A DNA stretch of 38,032 bases from Candidatus Rokuibacteriota bacterium (GTDB taxonomy: Bacteria; Methylomirabilota; Methylomirabilia; Rokubacteriales; CSP1-6), in NCBI GenBank assembly GCA_003220475.1, contig QHSO01000009.1:1-38032 (forward strand), given 5' to 3'. Each line of letters opens with the position of its first letter. Position 1 is the first letter of the stretch. The notes below the pieces were generated by a model. That model did no database searches. It saw only the letters and a program-made list of their open reading frames with translations, and was not told where the DNA came from. Shown piece by piece: positions 15,680 to 25,621 of the stretch. The translations under genes and the position numbers were made by a program.

Positions 15680-16776
15680 TGCCGCGGCGGCTCACGCCCG
15701 ACGTCTGGCTCTTCGGCGCGGCCGTTGCGCTGCTCTCGGTCGGCGTCGTGATGGTGTACTCCGCGAGCGCCGTCGTCGCGGCCGATCGCTTCCACGATCC
15801 GTACTTCTTCCTCAAGAAGCAGCTGTTCTGGGCGCTGCTCGGCGCGGGCGTGCTGCTCGCGGCCCTGCGCTGCGACTATCGCTGGCTGGAGAAGGCGATG
15901 ATGCCCGCGCTGATCGTGGCCGGCGTGTGCCTCGTGCTCGTGCTGGTGCCGCCGATCGGCCAGGCCATCAACGGCACGCGCCGGTGGATCCGTCTGGGCC
16001 CCGTCTCGTTCCAGCCGGTCGAGCTCGCCAAGCTCGCCCTGGTCGTCTACCTCGCGGCGTTCCTCGCGCGCAAGCGCGGAGCGCTGGAAGAATTCCGCAC
16101 GGGCACGCTGCCGCCGTTGCTCGTCGGCGGCGTGCTGGCGGGGCTCGTACTGCTGCAGCCGGATCTCGGCAACTGCATGACGCTGATCGTGCTCACGTTC
16201 GCGCTGCTCTACCTGGCCGGCAGCCCCATCAAGCATCTGGCGTGGGTGGCGGCGCCCGCGCTGCCGCTGATCGTCGTCGCGATCTGGATGGCGCCCTATC
16301 GCATGCGGCGGATCACCGCGTTCGTCGATCCGTGGGCCGATCCTCGCGGCGGCGGCTTTCAGATCATCCAGTCGTGGCTCGCGCTGGGTAACGGCGGCGT
16401 GCTCGGCCAGGGCATCGGCGCGAGCCGGCAGAAGCTCTTCTATCTGCCGGAGTCGCACACGGACTTCATCTTCGCGATCCTCGGCGAGGAGCTCGGGTTC
16501 GTGGGCGCCGTCGCGATCGTCGCGCTCTTCGCGGTCCTCGTCTGGCGCGGGCTGCGCGTGGGGCTGCGAGCGCCGGACGCCTTTGGCGCCTATCTCGCGC
16601 TGGGCATCACCGTGCTGATCGCCACGCAGACGCTGCTGAACCTCGGTGTCGTCACCGGGCTGCTGCCGACCAAGGGACTGCCGCTACCGTTCATCTCGTT
16701 CGGCGGCACCGCGCTGCTGATGACGATGCTGGCGACGGGCATGCTCCTCAACATCAGTCAGCACGCCCATGTTTAA
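15679..16776 (+). CDS. ftsW: Septal peptidoglycan glycosyltransferase FtsW
   Basis: A 365-residue SEDS-family polytopic membrane protein, which polymerises lipid II at the septum with FtsI. Signatures are [83 protein letters not shown] and [18 protein letters not shown]. The ATG at 15679 overlaps the murD stop (TGATG). Its 3' end overlaps murC by 8 bases. In most dcw clusters murG lies exactly here; there is no room for it in this one. Confidence 0.95.
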   Translation: MPRRLTPDVWLFGAAVALLSVGVVMVYSASAVVAADRFHDPYFFLKKQLFWALLGAGVLLAALRCDYRWLEKAMMPALIVAGVCLVLVLVPPIGQAINGTRRWIRLGPVSFQPVELAKLALVVYLAAFLARKRGALEEFRTGTLPPLLVGGVLAGLVLLQPDLGNCMTLIVLTFALLYLAGSPIKHLAWVAAPALPLIVVAIWMAPYRMRRITAFVDPWADPRGGGFQIIQSWLALGNGGVLGQGIGASRQKLFYLPESHTDFIFAILGEELGFVGAVAIVALFAVLVWRGLRVGLRAPDAFGAYLALGITVLIATQTLLNLGVVTGLLPTKGLPLPFISFGGTALLMTMLATGMLLNISQHAHV

Positions 16777-18169
16777 GCGCTATCAGCACATCCACTTCGT
16801 CGGCATCGGCGGCGCCGGCATGTCGGGCATCGCAGAGATCTTGCTCAATCTCGGCTACCGCGTGACGGGCTCGGACGCCCGCCGCAACGACGCCGTCGAG
16901 CGGCTGGAGCAGCTCGGCGCCAAGGTCTTCACGGGCCACGACGCGGCGCACATCGAGGGCGCACACGTCGTCGTGTACTCCTCCGCCGTCCCCCGCGACA
17001 ACGCCGAGCTGCAGGCGGCGCGGCAGCGCGCGATGCCCGTGATCCCCCGCGCCGAGATGCTGGCCGAGCTGATGCGGCTCAAGTACGGGATCGCCGTCGC
17101 CGGCACGCACGGCAAGACGACCACGACGTCGATGATCGGCGCCGTCCTCGCCGAGGGGCGCTATGACCCGACGATCATCGTCGGCGGCCGCGTGACGAGT
17201 CTCGGCAGCAACGTGCGGCTCGGGCAGGGCGACTTCCTGGTCGCCGAGGCCGACGAGTCGGACGGCTCGTTCCTCAAGCTCGATCCGACCCTCGCCGTGG
17301 TGACGACCATCGACGCCGAGCACCTCGACCACTACAGTTCGCTCGAGGCCATTCAAGACGCCTTCGTGGCCTTCGTGGGGAAGGTGCCGTTCTACGGCGC
17401 GGCTGTGCTGTGCCTGGACGAGCCGAACATCCAGCGGCTGATCCCACGCGTCGAGAAGCGCGTCGTGACCTACGGTCTGGAGTCGAGTGCCGACCTCGTC
17501 GCACGGCGCGTGCGGCTGGCCGGCATGACGAGCCGCTTCGAGGTCTACGGACACGGCGCGCTGCTCGGAGAGTGCACGCTCGCGATTCCCGGCCGTCACA
17601 ACGTGCTCAACGCGCTGGCCGCGGTCGGCGTCGGGCTGGATCTCGAGATCCCGTTCGTCACCATCCAGAAAGCGCTCGCGGCCTTCGCGGGCGTGCAGCG
17701 CCGCTTCCAGGTGCGTGGCACCGCCGACGGCGTCACCGTCGTCGACGATTACGGCCACCACCCCGCCGAGATCCGGGCGACGCTGGCCGCCGCCAAGGCG
17801 GGATTCGACGCGCGCGTCGTCACGGTGTTCCAGCCGCACCGCCACACGCGCACCAAGCACCTCTTCGACGACTTCCTCACCGCGTTCAACCAGGCTGATG
17901 TGCTCGTCGTGATGGACATCTATGGCGCCGGCGAGGCGTCGATCGAGGGCGTGAGCGCCGCCGCTCTCGCGGAAGGAATCCGGGCCCACGGTCACCGCAA
18001 CGTGACCTATCTGGGCGGCGATCGCGCGCGGGTCGTCGCGCACGTGTGCGAGATCACGCGCCCCGGCGACATCGTGTTGACGCTGGGCGCCGGCGACGTC
18101 GGCCAGCTCGGACCCGAGATTCTCCGTCGGCTCGAAACCGGTTCGGATGAACGGAGGCCTCAATGTTAG
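16769..18169 (+). CDS. murC: UDP-MurNAc:L-alanine ligase MurC
   Basis: A 466-residue cytoplasmic ligase that adds L-alanine to UDP-MurNAc, the first peptide step. Blocks in order: [20 protein letters not shown] (UDP-binding Rossmann), [33 protein letters not shown] (ATP loop), [59 protein letters not shown] and [17 protein letters not shown]. Length is normal. The ATG at 16769 lies within the end of ftsW, and the 3' end overlaps murB by 7 bases, so the three are translationally coupled. Confidence 0.97.
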   Translation: MFKRYQHIHFVGIGGAGMSGIAEILLNLGYRVTGSDARRNDAVERLEQLGAKVFTGHDAAHIEGAHVVVYSSAVPRDNAELQAARQRAMPVIPRAEMLAELMRLKYGIAVAGTHGKTTTTSMIGAVLAEGRYDPTIIVGGRVTSLGSNVRLGQGDFLVAEADESDGSFLKLDPTLAVVTTIDAEHLDHYSSLEAIQDAFVAFVGKVPFYGAAVLCLDEPNIQRLIPRVEKRVVTYGLESSADLVARRVRLAGMTSRFEVYGHGALLGECTLAIPGRHNVLNALAAVGVGLDLEIPFVTIQKALAAFAGVQRRFQVRGTADGVTVVDDYGHHPAEIRATLAAAKAGFDARVVTVFQPHRHTRTKHLFDDFLTAFNQADVLVVMDIYGAGEASIEGVSAAALAEGIRAHGHRNVTYLGGDRARVVAHVCEITRPGDIVLTLGAGDVGQLGPEILRRLETGSDERRPQC

Positions 18170-19038
18170 GAGAGATCCGAGGGGAAGTGCGGTTCAAAGA
18201 GCCGCTGAGCTTCCACACCTCGCTGCGCATCGGCGGTCCTGCGGACATCTTCGTCGTCCCCCAGGACGTCGAAGACATCCGCCACGCGCTGATGTTCGCC
18301 GACCGCGAGCAGCTGCCGGTGGTCGTCGTCGGCGGCGGCAACAACCTGCTCGTGCGCGACCGCGGCGTGCACGGCGTCGTCCTCAAGCTCGAGGGCTGCC
18401 TGGGCCGCGCCGAGTTCCACGGCGAGGAGGCGCTGGCCGGCGCCGGCGTCTCGCTTTCGGCGCTGATCCGCGAGGCGGCCGCCCTCAATCTGGGCGGCAT
18501 CGAGAGCCTGGTCGGCATTCCCGCGACCATCGGCGGCGCGCTCGCGATGAATGCCGGCACTGTCGACGGCTGGATCGGCGACTTCGTGAGCGCCGTCTAC
18601 TTCCTGCACCCCGATGGCTCGCTCGGCGAGTTCAAGCCCGCCGGCGCCTTCGGCTATCGCGCCTTCCACCTGCCGGCCAGCGCCGTGCTGATCGGCTGCC
18701 GGATGCAGCTCCACCGACGGCCGCTGCCGGAAATCCAGAAGGAGATCCGCGCGCGGCTGAAGCAGAAGAAGTCGACGCAGCCGCTGGCGCTCGCCTCCGC
18801 GGGGTTCGTCTGGAAGAACCCGGCGGGTGATCTGGCCTCGCGGCTGATCGAGAAGGCCGGCCTGCGCGGCAAGCGGATCAACGGCGCCGAGATCTCGTCC
18901 AAGCACGCCAACTTCATCGTGAACCGTGGCGGTGCGGGCGCCGCCGACATCCTGAGCCTGATGGAGCTCACGCGGGAGCGGGTCCACAGCCACTTCGGGA
19001 TCACGCTCGAGACCGAGATCCGCATCCTCGGTGAGTAG
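18163..19038 (+). CDS. murB: UDP-N-acetylenolpyruvoylglucosamine reductase MurB
   Basis: A 291-residue FAD enzyme that uses NADPH to reduce UDP-GlcNAc-enolpyruvate to UDP-MurNAc. The FAD-binding part shows NTS-like [70 protein letters not shown] and the closing [10 protein letters not shown] with the C-terminal Glu. The short length fits the type II enzymes. One oddity: the conserved YRxS, whose Ser acts as proton donor in studied MurB enzymes, reads YRAF (Tyr165, Phe168). A Ser lies five residues on, in LPAS. The start overlaps murC and has GGAGG just upstream. Confidence 0.93.
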   Translation: MLGEIRGEVRFKEPLSFHTSLRIGGPADIFVVPQDVEDIRHALMFADREQLPVVVVGGGNNLLVRDRGVHGVVLKLEGCLGRAEFHGEEALAGAGVSLSALIREAAALNLGGIESLVGIPATIGGALAMNAGTVDGWIGDFVSAVYFLHPDGSLGEFKPAGAFGYRAFHLPASAVLIGCRMQLHRRPLPEIQKEIRARLKQKKSTQPLALASAGFVWKNPAGDLASRLIEKAGLRGKRINGAEISSKHANFIVNRGGAGAADILSLMELTRERVHSHFGITLETEIRILGE

Positions 19039-19875
19039 AGGCCTGCTCTCGCCGCGCGGCGTGGGCGCGCTGGCCGAGCTGGGCGAGCGCACGTCCCTCG
19101 TCGCCGGTCAGCGCCGAGCGCGGCGGCGGGCGCGTCCGCCCGCGGCGCTCGCGCGCCTGAAGCGGCGCGTGGTCACCGTCGCGCTGGTGCTCGGCGTCGC
19201 GGCGGCGGTGCTGAGCGCGGGGTGGTGGGTCACGACATCGCCGCGGTTCGCGGTCGCCGCCGTCGAGGTGCAGGGCGCCTCGCGCGTGCCGGTCGCGCGA
19301 ATTCTCGCCGCGGCGGCGATCCCGCCCCGCGCGAATCTGTGGACGCTCGACGGCAGCGCGGTGGCCGCGCGCGTGGCCGCGCTGCCGGAAATCCGTCGCG
19401 CCGACGTCGTGCGCGACCTGCCCAACCGCGTGACCATCCTCGTCGAGGAACGTCGGCCCTTCACGCTCGTGCACGCCGCGCGCCTGCACTGGATGGACGA
19501 GGACGGGCACGTGCTCGGCGAGGAGCGCCGCGCGGTCGCGCCGGGCGTCCCGGTGATCAGCGGACTCACCGAGGAGGAGCTGGCTTCCATGCGGACCGCG
19601 CCGGGACCGAAGGCACGCGCGGCCGTCGCGCTCATTCGCGCGCTGCTGCGCTCGGGCGGCGCGCTCGCCGCGGAAATCTCCGAGATCGACATGAGCCGCC
19701 CCGAGGGGCCGGTGCTCTATACGGTCGACGGCGTGGAGGTGCGGCTGGGCACCGAGGAGTGGGACGAGCGGCTCGCGCGGCTGGAGGGCGTCCTGGCGCA
19801 GGTGGCGACGCAGGACGTGAGCGGCGTCGATCTGCGGTTCAAGGACCAGGTGGTGCTTCGCAGCGGGGCGCCCCG

Positions 19876-19879
<4 letters not shown>
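19031..19879 (+). CDS. ftsQ: Cell-division protein FtsQ
   Basis: A 282-residue bitopic divisome protein. It has a long basic cytoplasmic tail (about 48 residues, rich in Arg), one membrane helix (VVTVALVLGVAAAVLSAGWW), then a periplasmic POTRA domain. The POTRA opens AVAAVEVQGASRVPVARIL and contains the usual ANLWTLD and LPEIRRADVVRDLPNRVTILVEER. A beta domain (HWMDEDGHVLGEE) follows. FtsQ recruits FtsL and FtsB. The GTG start at 19031 overlaps the end of murB by 8 bases. In many clusters ddl lies between murB and ftsQ; here it does not. The stop overlaps the ftsA start. Confidence 0.92.
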
Positions 19880-21120
<1,241 letters not shown>

Positions 21121-21194
21121 CGGAGGACGATCGCGCGGCGGCGAGCAACCGCCGCTCTTCGCGACGACGAGCAGCGAGGGAGGCGTACGAACGC

Positions 21195-21212
21195 GGCGGG
21201 CGGCGGCCCGCC
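21195..21212 (+). other. Hairpin just before the ftsZ ribosome site
   Basis: GGCGGGC (21195-21201) pairs with GCCCGCC (21206-21212) around GGCG. The ribosome site AGGAGG (21219-21224) begins six bases later and the ftsZ ATG is at 21230. In mRNA it could set ftsZ translation apart from ftsA or stabilise a processed 5' end. There is no T-run. It is the only sizeable gap between ftsQ and ftsZ. A regulatory role is inference. Confidence 0.4.
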
Positions 21213-21229
21213 CACAAGAGGAGGACCGG

Positions 21230-22408
21230 ATGGAGCGAGATCGCGCACGGCGCCCGCTCTTCGAGCTGGACGACGCGCCGCAAGCGGCAGCGAAGATCAA
21301 GGTGATCGGCCTCGGTGGCGGCGGCGGCAACGCGGTGAGCCGCATGATGGCCGCGCAGTTCACCGGCGTCGACTTCATCGTCGCCAACACGGACATGCAG
21401 GCGCTGCGCAGCTCGCCCGCGCCCGTCAAGGTCCAGCTCGGCGCCAAGCTCACGCAGGGGCTGGGCGCCGGCTCCAACCCCGACGTCGGCCGCAACGCCG
21501 CGCTCGAGGATCCCGAGACGATCACGCGGCTGCTCGAGGGCGGCGACATGGTCTTCATCACGGCGGGACTCGGCGGCGGCACGGGCACCGGCTCGGCGCC
21601 GATCGTGGCCTCGCTGGCGCGCGATCTCGGCATCCTCACCATCGCCGTTGTCACCAAACCGTTCACGTTCGAAGGCCGCAAGCGCATGCTCCAGGCCGAG
21701 GCGGGCCTGGAAGCGCTCCGCACCGTCGTCGACACGCTGATCACGATCCCCAACCAGCGCCTGCTGTCCGTCGTCGATCGCGGCACGCCGCTGCTCGAGG
21801 CCTTCCGCGTCGCCGACAGCGTCCTGCAGCAGGCCGTGCAGGGGATCTCCGATCTCATCCTCGTTCCCGGCCTCGTCAACCTCGACTTCGCCGACGTCCG
21901 CACGATCATGTCGGGCATGGGCATGGCGATGATGGGCACGGGGGTCGGCCGCGGCGCCAACCGTGCGCTCGACGCCGCGCAGAAAGCGGTGGCGAGCCCG
22001 CTGCTGGACGACACGTCGATCGAGGGCGCGCGCGGCATCCTCATCAACTTCACGGGTGGCCACGATCTATCGATCCACGAGGTCGAGGAGGGCGCGCGCA
22101 TCGTGCAGGAGGCGGCGCACGAGGAGGCCAACATCATCTTCGGCGCCGTTCTCGATCCGAGTCTCGAGGACGAGGTGCGGATGACGGTCATCGCCACCGG
22201 GTTCACGGAAAAGAAGACGCAGCTGGAGCCGGCGGGCAAGATCGTCGACCTGCCGCGCGCGTCGCGCTCGGTGGGCGGCACATCGGCGAACGGCGCGCCG
22301 CCCGCGTGGCGGCGACGGTCCGGCGAGGCGCGCGCCGACGGCGACAGCGCGCTCGACACCGAGCACGACTACGATGTGCCCACGTTTCTGCGCCGCAGCG
22401 CTGATTAG
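21230..22408 (+). CDS. ftsZ: Cell-division GTPase FtsZ
   Basis: A 392-residue tubulin homologue that forms the division ring. The GTPase domain shows [27 protein letters not shown], the tubulin signature [38 protein letters not shown] and the catalytic loop [12 protein letters not shown] second domain and a disordered linker follow. The C-terminal peptide [11 protein letters not shown], which binds FtsA and other partners, is intact. The ATG at 21230 is five bases after AGGAGG. A strong terminator lies directly after the stop, closing the dcw cluster. Confidence 0.98.
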   Translation: MERDRARRPLFELDDAPQAAAKIKVIGLGGGGGNAVSRMMAAQFTGVDFIVANTDMQALRSSPAPVKVQLGAKLTQGLGAGSNPDVGRNAALEDPETITRLLEGGDMVFITAGLGGGTGTGSAPIVASLARDLGILTIAVVTKPFTFEGRKRMLQAEAGLEALRTVVDTLITIPNQRLLSVVDRGTPLLEAFRVADSVLQQAVQGISDLILVPGLVNLDFADVRTIMSGMGMAMMGTGVGRGANRALDAAQKAVASPLLDDTSIEGARGILINFTGGHDLSIHEVEEGARIVQEAAHEEANIIFGAVLDPSLEDEVRMTVIATGFTEKKTQLEPAGKIVDLPRASRSVGGTSANGAPPAWRRRSGEARADGDSALDTEHDYDVPTFLRRSAD

Positions 22409-22410
22409 GT

Positions 22411-22445
22411 AACTGGGGGGCCCCGAAATGGCCCCCCAGTTTTTT
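22411..22445 (+). terminator. Intrinsic terminator of the dcw cluster
   Basis: AACTGGGGGGCC (22411-22422) pairs perfectly with GGCCCCCCAGTT (22430-22441) around CCGAAAT, with a T-run at 22440-22445. It starts two bases after the ftsZ stop. The inner part, TGGGGGGCC/GGCCCCCCA with a 7-base loop, is the same hairpin as in the dispersed repeats at 23259-23283 and 37862-37886. A second, weaker hairpin (AAGGGG/CCCCTT, 22451-22468) follows. Confidence 0.93.
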
Positions 22446-22486
22446 AAGCGAAGGGGCTACGCCCCCTTATGGTCGGGGCGCTCCTC

Positions 22487-22492
22487 TATAGT
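22487..22492 (+). promoter_or_regulatory. Possible -10 element of pgeF
   Basis: TATAGT lies 13 bases before the pgeF ATG, in a short A/T-richer patch after the dcw terminator. Transcription would start about 7 bases before the ATG, so the message would be nearly leaderless. There is no good -35 at the right distance, so the call rests on the hexamer and its position. Confidence 0.4.
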
Positions 22493-22505
22493 GGGATGAC
22501 GCGAT

Positions 22506-23258
22506 ATGACGTCACTCACAGCGCACGGTGAGCCGCCACGCTACTTCACGTTCCCGGCGCTGGCGGCGGCGGGACTGCCGCACGCGAGCACGACGCGCCA
22601 CTGTCCGGGCGTCACGTCACCCTCGCAGCCGACGTCGCCGTTCACGAGCGATGCGCACGAGACCCTCGCCGCCGCGGGTCTCGATCTCGCGCGCGTCGCG
22701 TACGCCCGCCAGGTTCACGGCGCCGATGTCGCGCACGGGCTCACGCGCGGCGGCGTCGCGGGCGCCGTCGACGTGCTGTCCACGGCCGAGCGCGGCATGC
22801 CGCTGGCCGTCTTCACGGCGGACTGTCTGGCCATCACGCTCTGGGACGCGGAGTCCGCCGCGCTGGCGCTCGCCCACGTCGGCTGGCGCGGCACGGTGAA
22901 GCGCGCTCAACAGTCCGCCGTCGCCGCTGCCACGGCGCTCGGCGCGAGTCCGGCGCGCCTGCGCGTGGCCATCGGGCCCTCGATCGGCCCGTGCTGCTAC
23001 GAGGTCGACGAGCCGGTCGTCAGCGACTTCACGCACGCGTTCGGTGAGACGCGCTGGCGGCGGTGGGCGCGGCCGTCGTCGAACGGCCGCCTGCTGCTGG
23101 ATCTATGGACGGCGAACGAGGAGTTGCTGGCTGATGCCGGCGTCGATCCGGCGCGCATCGAGAATCCGCGCCTGTGCACGGCGTGTCATCCCGCGCTGTT
23201 CTATTCCTACCGCAAAGGCAATCGCGGCCGGCTGGTCACCGTCGCGGCACTGCCGTAA
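22506..23258 (+). CDS. pgeF: Peptidoglycan editing factor PgeF (YfiH/DUF152 family)
   Basis: A 250-residue protein of the YfiH/laccase-domain family (older name polyphenol oxidase). Studied members remove misincorporated residues (such as L-Ser) from peptidoglycan precursors, or act on purine nucleosides. The metal-site blocks are complete: RQVHGADV, FTADCLAI, LAHVGWRGT, IGPSIGPCCYEVD and RLCTACHPALFYSYRKGNRGR. Length is normal. It commonly follows ftsZ in bacterial genomes, which fits a role in wall quality control. The ATG at 22506 lies 13 bases after a -10-like hexamer. A hairpin repeat begins at its stop. Confidence 0.92.
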   Translation: MTSLTAHGEPPRYFTFPALAAAGLPHASTTRHCPGVTSPSQPTSPFTSDAHETLAAAGLDLARVAYARQVHGADVAHGLTRGGVAGAVDVLSTAERGMPLAVFTADCLAITLWDAESAALALAHVGWRGTVKRAQQSAVAAATALGASPARLRVAIGPSIGPCCYEVDEPVVSDFTHAFGETRWRRWARPSSNGRLLLDLWTANEELLADAGVDPARIENPRLCTACHPALFYSYRKGNRGRLVTVAALP

Positions 23259-23330
23259 TGGGGGGCCCCGACATGGCCCCCCAAACCCCCCAACGTTCGG
23301 ACCGCCCCGGCGAAGCCGTGGCGGTCCTCG
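23259..23330 (-). repeat. Composite palindromic repeat (reverse orientation)
   Basis: Read on the reverse strand, this element matches the one at 37820-37886. First comes a nested hairpin with outer arms ACCGCC/GGCGGT (forward positions 23301-23306 and 23320-23325) and inner CGGC/GCCG. CGAACG and a G-run follow, then the hairpin TGGGGGGCC/GGCCCCCCA (23259-23267 and 23275-23283, 7-base loop). It starts at the pgeF stop and lies in the convergent gap before the AAA ATPase gene, so the second hairpin could also end transcription, though it has no T-run here. Confidence 0.85.
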
Positions 23331-23377
23331 ATTCTGCGCTCAGCTGATTCTGCGCTCAGCTGATTCTGCGCTCAGCT
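23330..23377. repeat. Three exact 16-bp tandem repeats
   Basis: The unit GATTCTGCGCTCAGCT occurs three times with no mismatch at 23330-23345, 23346-23361 and 23362-23377. The last copy includes the stop codon and the final Ser codon of the reverse-strand ATPase gene. As 16 is not a multiple of 3, each copy reads in a different frame. Perfect identity suggests recent slippage; number of copies may vary between strains. Confidence 0.95.
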
Positions 23378-24853
23378 CGCCATGACTGTGCGGTCGTGCG
23401 CCCAGTCGCGCAGCGCGGTGATGCTCTCGGCGCGCGTGACGGACAGCGGCTTCGTCGCCTTCAGCTCCTCGACGAGGATGGCGGACGTCACCTCGACGCC
23501 GCGCGAGAACGCGGTGTAGAGCGCCGCCACCACCGCCTGCTCGATCTCGGCGCCGCTGAAGCCGTCGGAGGCCGCGACGAGCTCGGTCAGGTCGAACAGT
23601 CGCGGGTCGCGCTTGCGCTTGCGCAGGTGGATGGCGAAGATCTCGCGGCGCTCCTCGGCGTTGGGCAGGTCGACGAAGAAGATCTCGTCGAAGCGTCCCT
23701 TGCGCGTCAGCTCGGGCGGCAGCTGGCCGATGTCGTTCGACGTGGCGACCACGAAGACCGGCGCCTTGCGGTCCTGCAGCCATGCGAGCAGGCGGCCGAA
23801 CACCCGCTTCGAGAGTCCCGCGTCGGCATCGCCTCCAGGGTTGTAGGACAGGCCCTTCTCGAGCTCGTCGATCATGAGCACGCACGGCGCCATCTGCTCG
23901 GCCATGCGCAGCGCCCGCTCGAGGTTTTTCTCGGTCTCGCCGATGTACTTGTCGAAGAGCCGGCCCGGCTCCATCTTGAGCAGCGGCAGTCCCCACTCGC
24001 GCGCGACGGCGCGCGCGACCAGCGTCTTGCCCGCGCCCTGCACGCCGAGCAGGAGGATGCCGCGGCTCGGCTCGAGGCCGAACGTCTTCGCCTCCGGCGT
24101 GAACGCCTTCTTGCGCTTCTCGAGCCAGGCCTTGAGGTTCTTGAAGCCGCCGACCTCCGCGAGATTCTCTTCCGGCGAGACGTACTCCAGCACGCCGTCC
24201 TTGCGCAGCATGTCCTTCTTGAGCTCGACGATGAAGTCGACGTCCCTGGCATCCAGCGTGTTGTCGCGCAGGATCGCCTGGGTGATCGCCCGCTCGGCCT
24301 CGAACGCGGTGAAGCCGCGCAGCCGATCGACGAGACGGTCCAGGTCGGCCGGCGACAGTCCCATCGAGACCGGCCGCTCGCGCGAACACTCGGCGACGAC
24401 GCGCTTCACGACGCTCTTGAGCTCGGCGGCGTCCGGCAACGCGAGGGTGAAACGTGCCGTCAGCGGCTCGAGCTCCGCCGGCAGCTCGACCTTGACGGCC
24501 GACATCACGATCACGCGGCGGTCGTGGCCGAAGGCCGGGGCGAGATCGAGGCACTTGCGCACCACGGCGGGCTCGCCGAGGTAGCGGTGCAGGTCTTTCA
24601 TGAGAAAGATCGCCTCGCCCGTCATGGTGGCGACGTTGTTCAGGCCCTTCAGCGGCTGCTGGCTGTCGTAGATGGCGTTGGGCAGGCCGTGTCGATGCAG
24701 CCCGTTCGTCACCGTCCACACGAAGAACGGCACCCGCAGGTCCGCGGCGATCTCCGCCAGCGTCGTCTCCAGACGGTCCTCCTCCGACGTCTCGACCGCG
24801 ATGAATGGATAACGCGACTGGATCATCAGCGCGAGGTCGCCGAGCGGAGGCAT
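23372..24853 (-). CDS. AAA-family ATPase, Ycf46-like
   Basis: A 493-residue cytoplasmic AAA ATPase with the layout of the Ycf46 family of cyanobacteria, plastids and other bacteria. The N-terminal half (residues 1-230) is a degenerate P-loop-like domain ([16 protein letters not shown], then [12 protein letters not shown]). The second half is an active AAA module: Walker A GVQGAGKT (270-277), Walker B VLMIDE (325-330), sensor Asn in ATSND, arginine finger region [11 protein letters not shown] and a lid with [13 protein letters not shown]. The family role is poorly known; links to photosynthesis or CO2 use have been proposed in cyanobacteria. It is the only reverse gene between the dcw cluster and the yggS group and is divergent from yggS. 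Confidence 0.88.
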   Translation of the reverse strand: MPPLGDLALMIQSRYPFIAVETSEEDRLETTLAEIAADLRVPFFVWTVTNGLHRHGLPNAIYDSQQPLKGLNNVATMTGEAIFLMKDLHRYLGEPAVVRKCLDLAPAFGHDRRVIVMSAVKVELPAELEPLTARFTLALPDAAELKSVVKRVVAECSRERPVSMGLSPADLDRLVDRLRGFTAFEAERAITQAILRDNTLDARDVDFIVELKKDMLRKDGVLEYVSPEENLAEVGGFKNLKAWLEKRKKAFTPEAKTFGLEPSRGILLLGVQGAGKTLVARAVAREWGLPLLKMEPGRLFDKYIGETEKNLERALRMAEQMAPCVLMIDELEKGLSYNPGGDADAGLSKRVFGRLLAWLQDRKAPVFVVATSNDIGQLPPELTRKGRFDEIFFVDLPNAEERREIFAIHLRKRKRDPRLFDLTELVAASDGFSGAEIEQAVVAALYTAFSRGVEVTSAILVEELKATKPLSVTRAESITALRDWAHDRTVMAS

Positions 24854-24878
24854 GCCCTCCGAGGATAGCAGAAGCGCG

Positions 24879-24887
24879 TGCTAGAAT
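24879..24887 (+). promoter_or_regulatory. Extended -10 promoter of the yggS operon
   Basis: TGCTAGAAT is an extended -10 (TG, one base, TAGAAT at 24882-24887) five bases before the ATG at 24893. Transcription would start at or next to that ATG, giving a leaderless message. No -35 match is seen, as is common with extended -10 promoters. It lies between the divergent ATPase gene and yggS. Confidence 0.55.
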
Positions 24888-24892
24888 CCCCG

Positions 24893-25621
24893 ATGCTGGC
24901 TATGCAGCAGGATATCCGCACCAATCTCGAGCGCGTCCGCGAGCGCATTGCGCGCGCCGCGGAGAGGGCCGGGCGTCGCGCCGAGGACGTGCTGCTCATC
25001 GGCGTGTCCAAGACGGTCGACGTCGGACGGATTCGGACCGCGTTGGCGGCGGGACTCAGCGCGCTCGGCGAGAATCGCGTCCAGGAGGCGCGTGACAAGG
25101 TCGCGGAGCTCGGGCGACCGGTGGCGTGGCATCTCGTCGGGCACCTGCAGACGAACAAAGTCCGCGAGGCGCTCGAGCTGTTCGATGTCGTCCACTCCGT
25201 CGATCGCATCGACCTCGCGCGTGAGCTCGACCGCCGCGCCCGCGCGCGCGGCCGTCCGGTGGACGCGCTCGTGCAGGTCAACGTCGCCATCGAGCCCTCC
25301 AAGGGGGGCTGGCCGCCGGAGGCGGTGGAGACCGCGGTGGGAGCGCTCACTGCGCTCGGCGGCTTGCGTCTGCGCGGACTGATGGCGATTCCGCCCGCGG
25401 TGGACCGCGCCGAGGACTCGCGCGGGTGGTTCCGTGCGCTGCGCAAGCTGGCGGAGCGGCACGGTCTCGCAGATCTCTCGATGGGGATGAGCGGCGACTT
25501 CGAGATCGCCGTCGAGGAGGGCGCGACGATGGTGCGCGTGGGCACCGCCATCTTCGGCCCGCGCGCGCCGCGCATTCCGGGCCTGCCCGAAGTGCGCTAT
25601 CCGCACGGGGGGCCGGCGTGA
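24893..25621 (+). CDS. yggS: YggS-family PLP-binding protein
   Basis: A 242-residue single-domain TIM-barrel protein (COG0325, the PLPBP family) that binds pyridoxal phosphate without known catalysis and keeps vitamin B6 and amino-acid pools balanced. Signatures are LLIGVSKTVD (PLP lysine), LGENRVQEA, WHLVGHLQTNK, LRGLMAIPP, LSMGMSGDFEIAVEEGATMVRVGTAIFG. Start options are GTG 24878, ATG 24893 and ATG 24902. The first falls inside the promoter -10; the second fits a leaderless message and is used here. The stop overlaps proC by 4 bases; yggS-proC-yggT order is widely conserved. Confidence 0.93.
   Translation: MLAMQQDIRTNLERVRERIARAAERAGRRAEDVLLIGVSKTVDVGRIRTALAAGLSALGENRVQEARDKVAELGRPVAWHLVGHLQTNKVREALELFDVVHSVDRIDLARELDRRARARGRPVDALVQVNVAIEPSKGGWPPEAVETAVGALTALGGLRLRGLMAIPPAVDRAEDSRGWFRALRKLAERHGLADLSMGMSGDFEIAVEEGATMVRVGTAIFGPRAPRIPGLPEVRYPHGGPA

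Noticed and set aside
16700-16800. A hidden or frameshifted murG around the ftsW-murC junction
   Set aside because: ftsW is full length to its usual ending and murC begins normally within it, leaving no DNA for murG in any frame.
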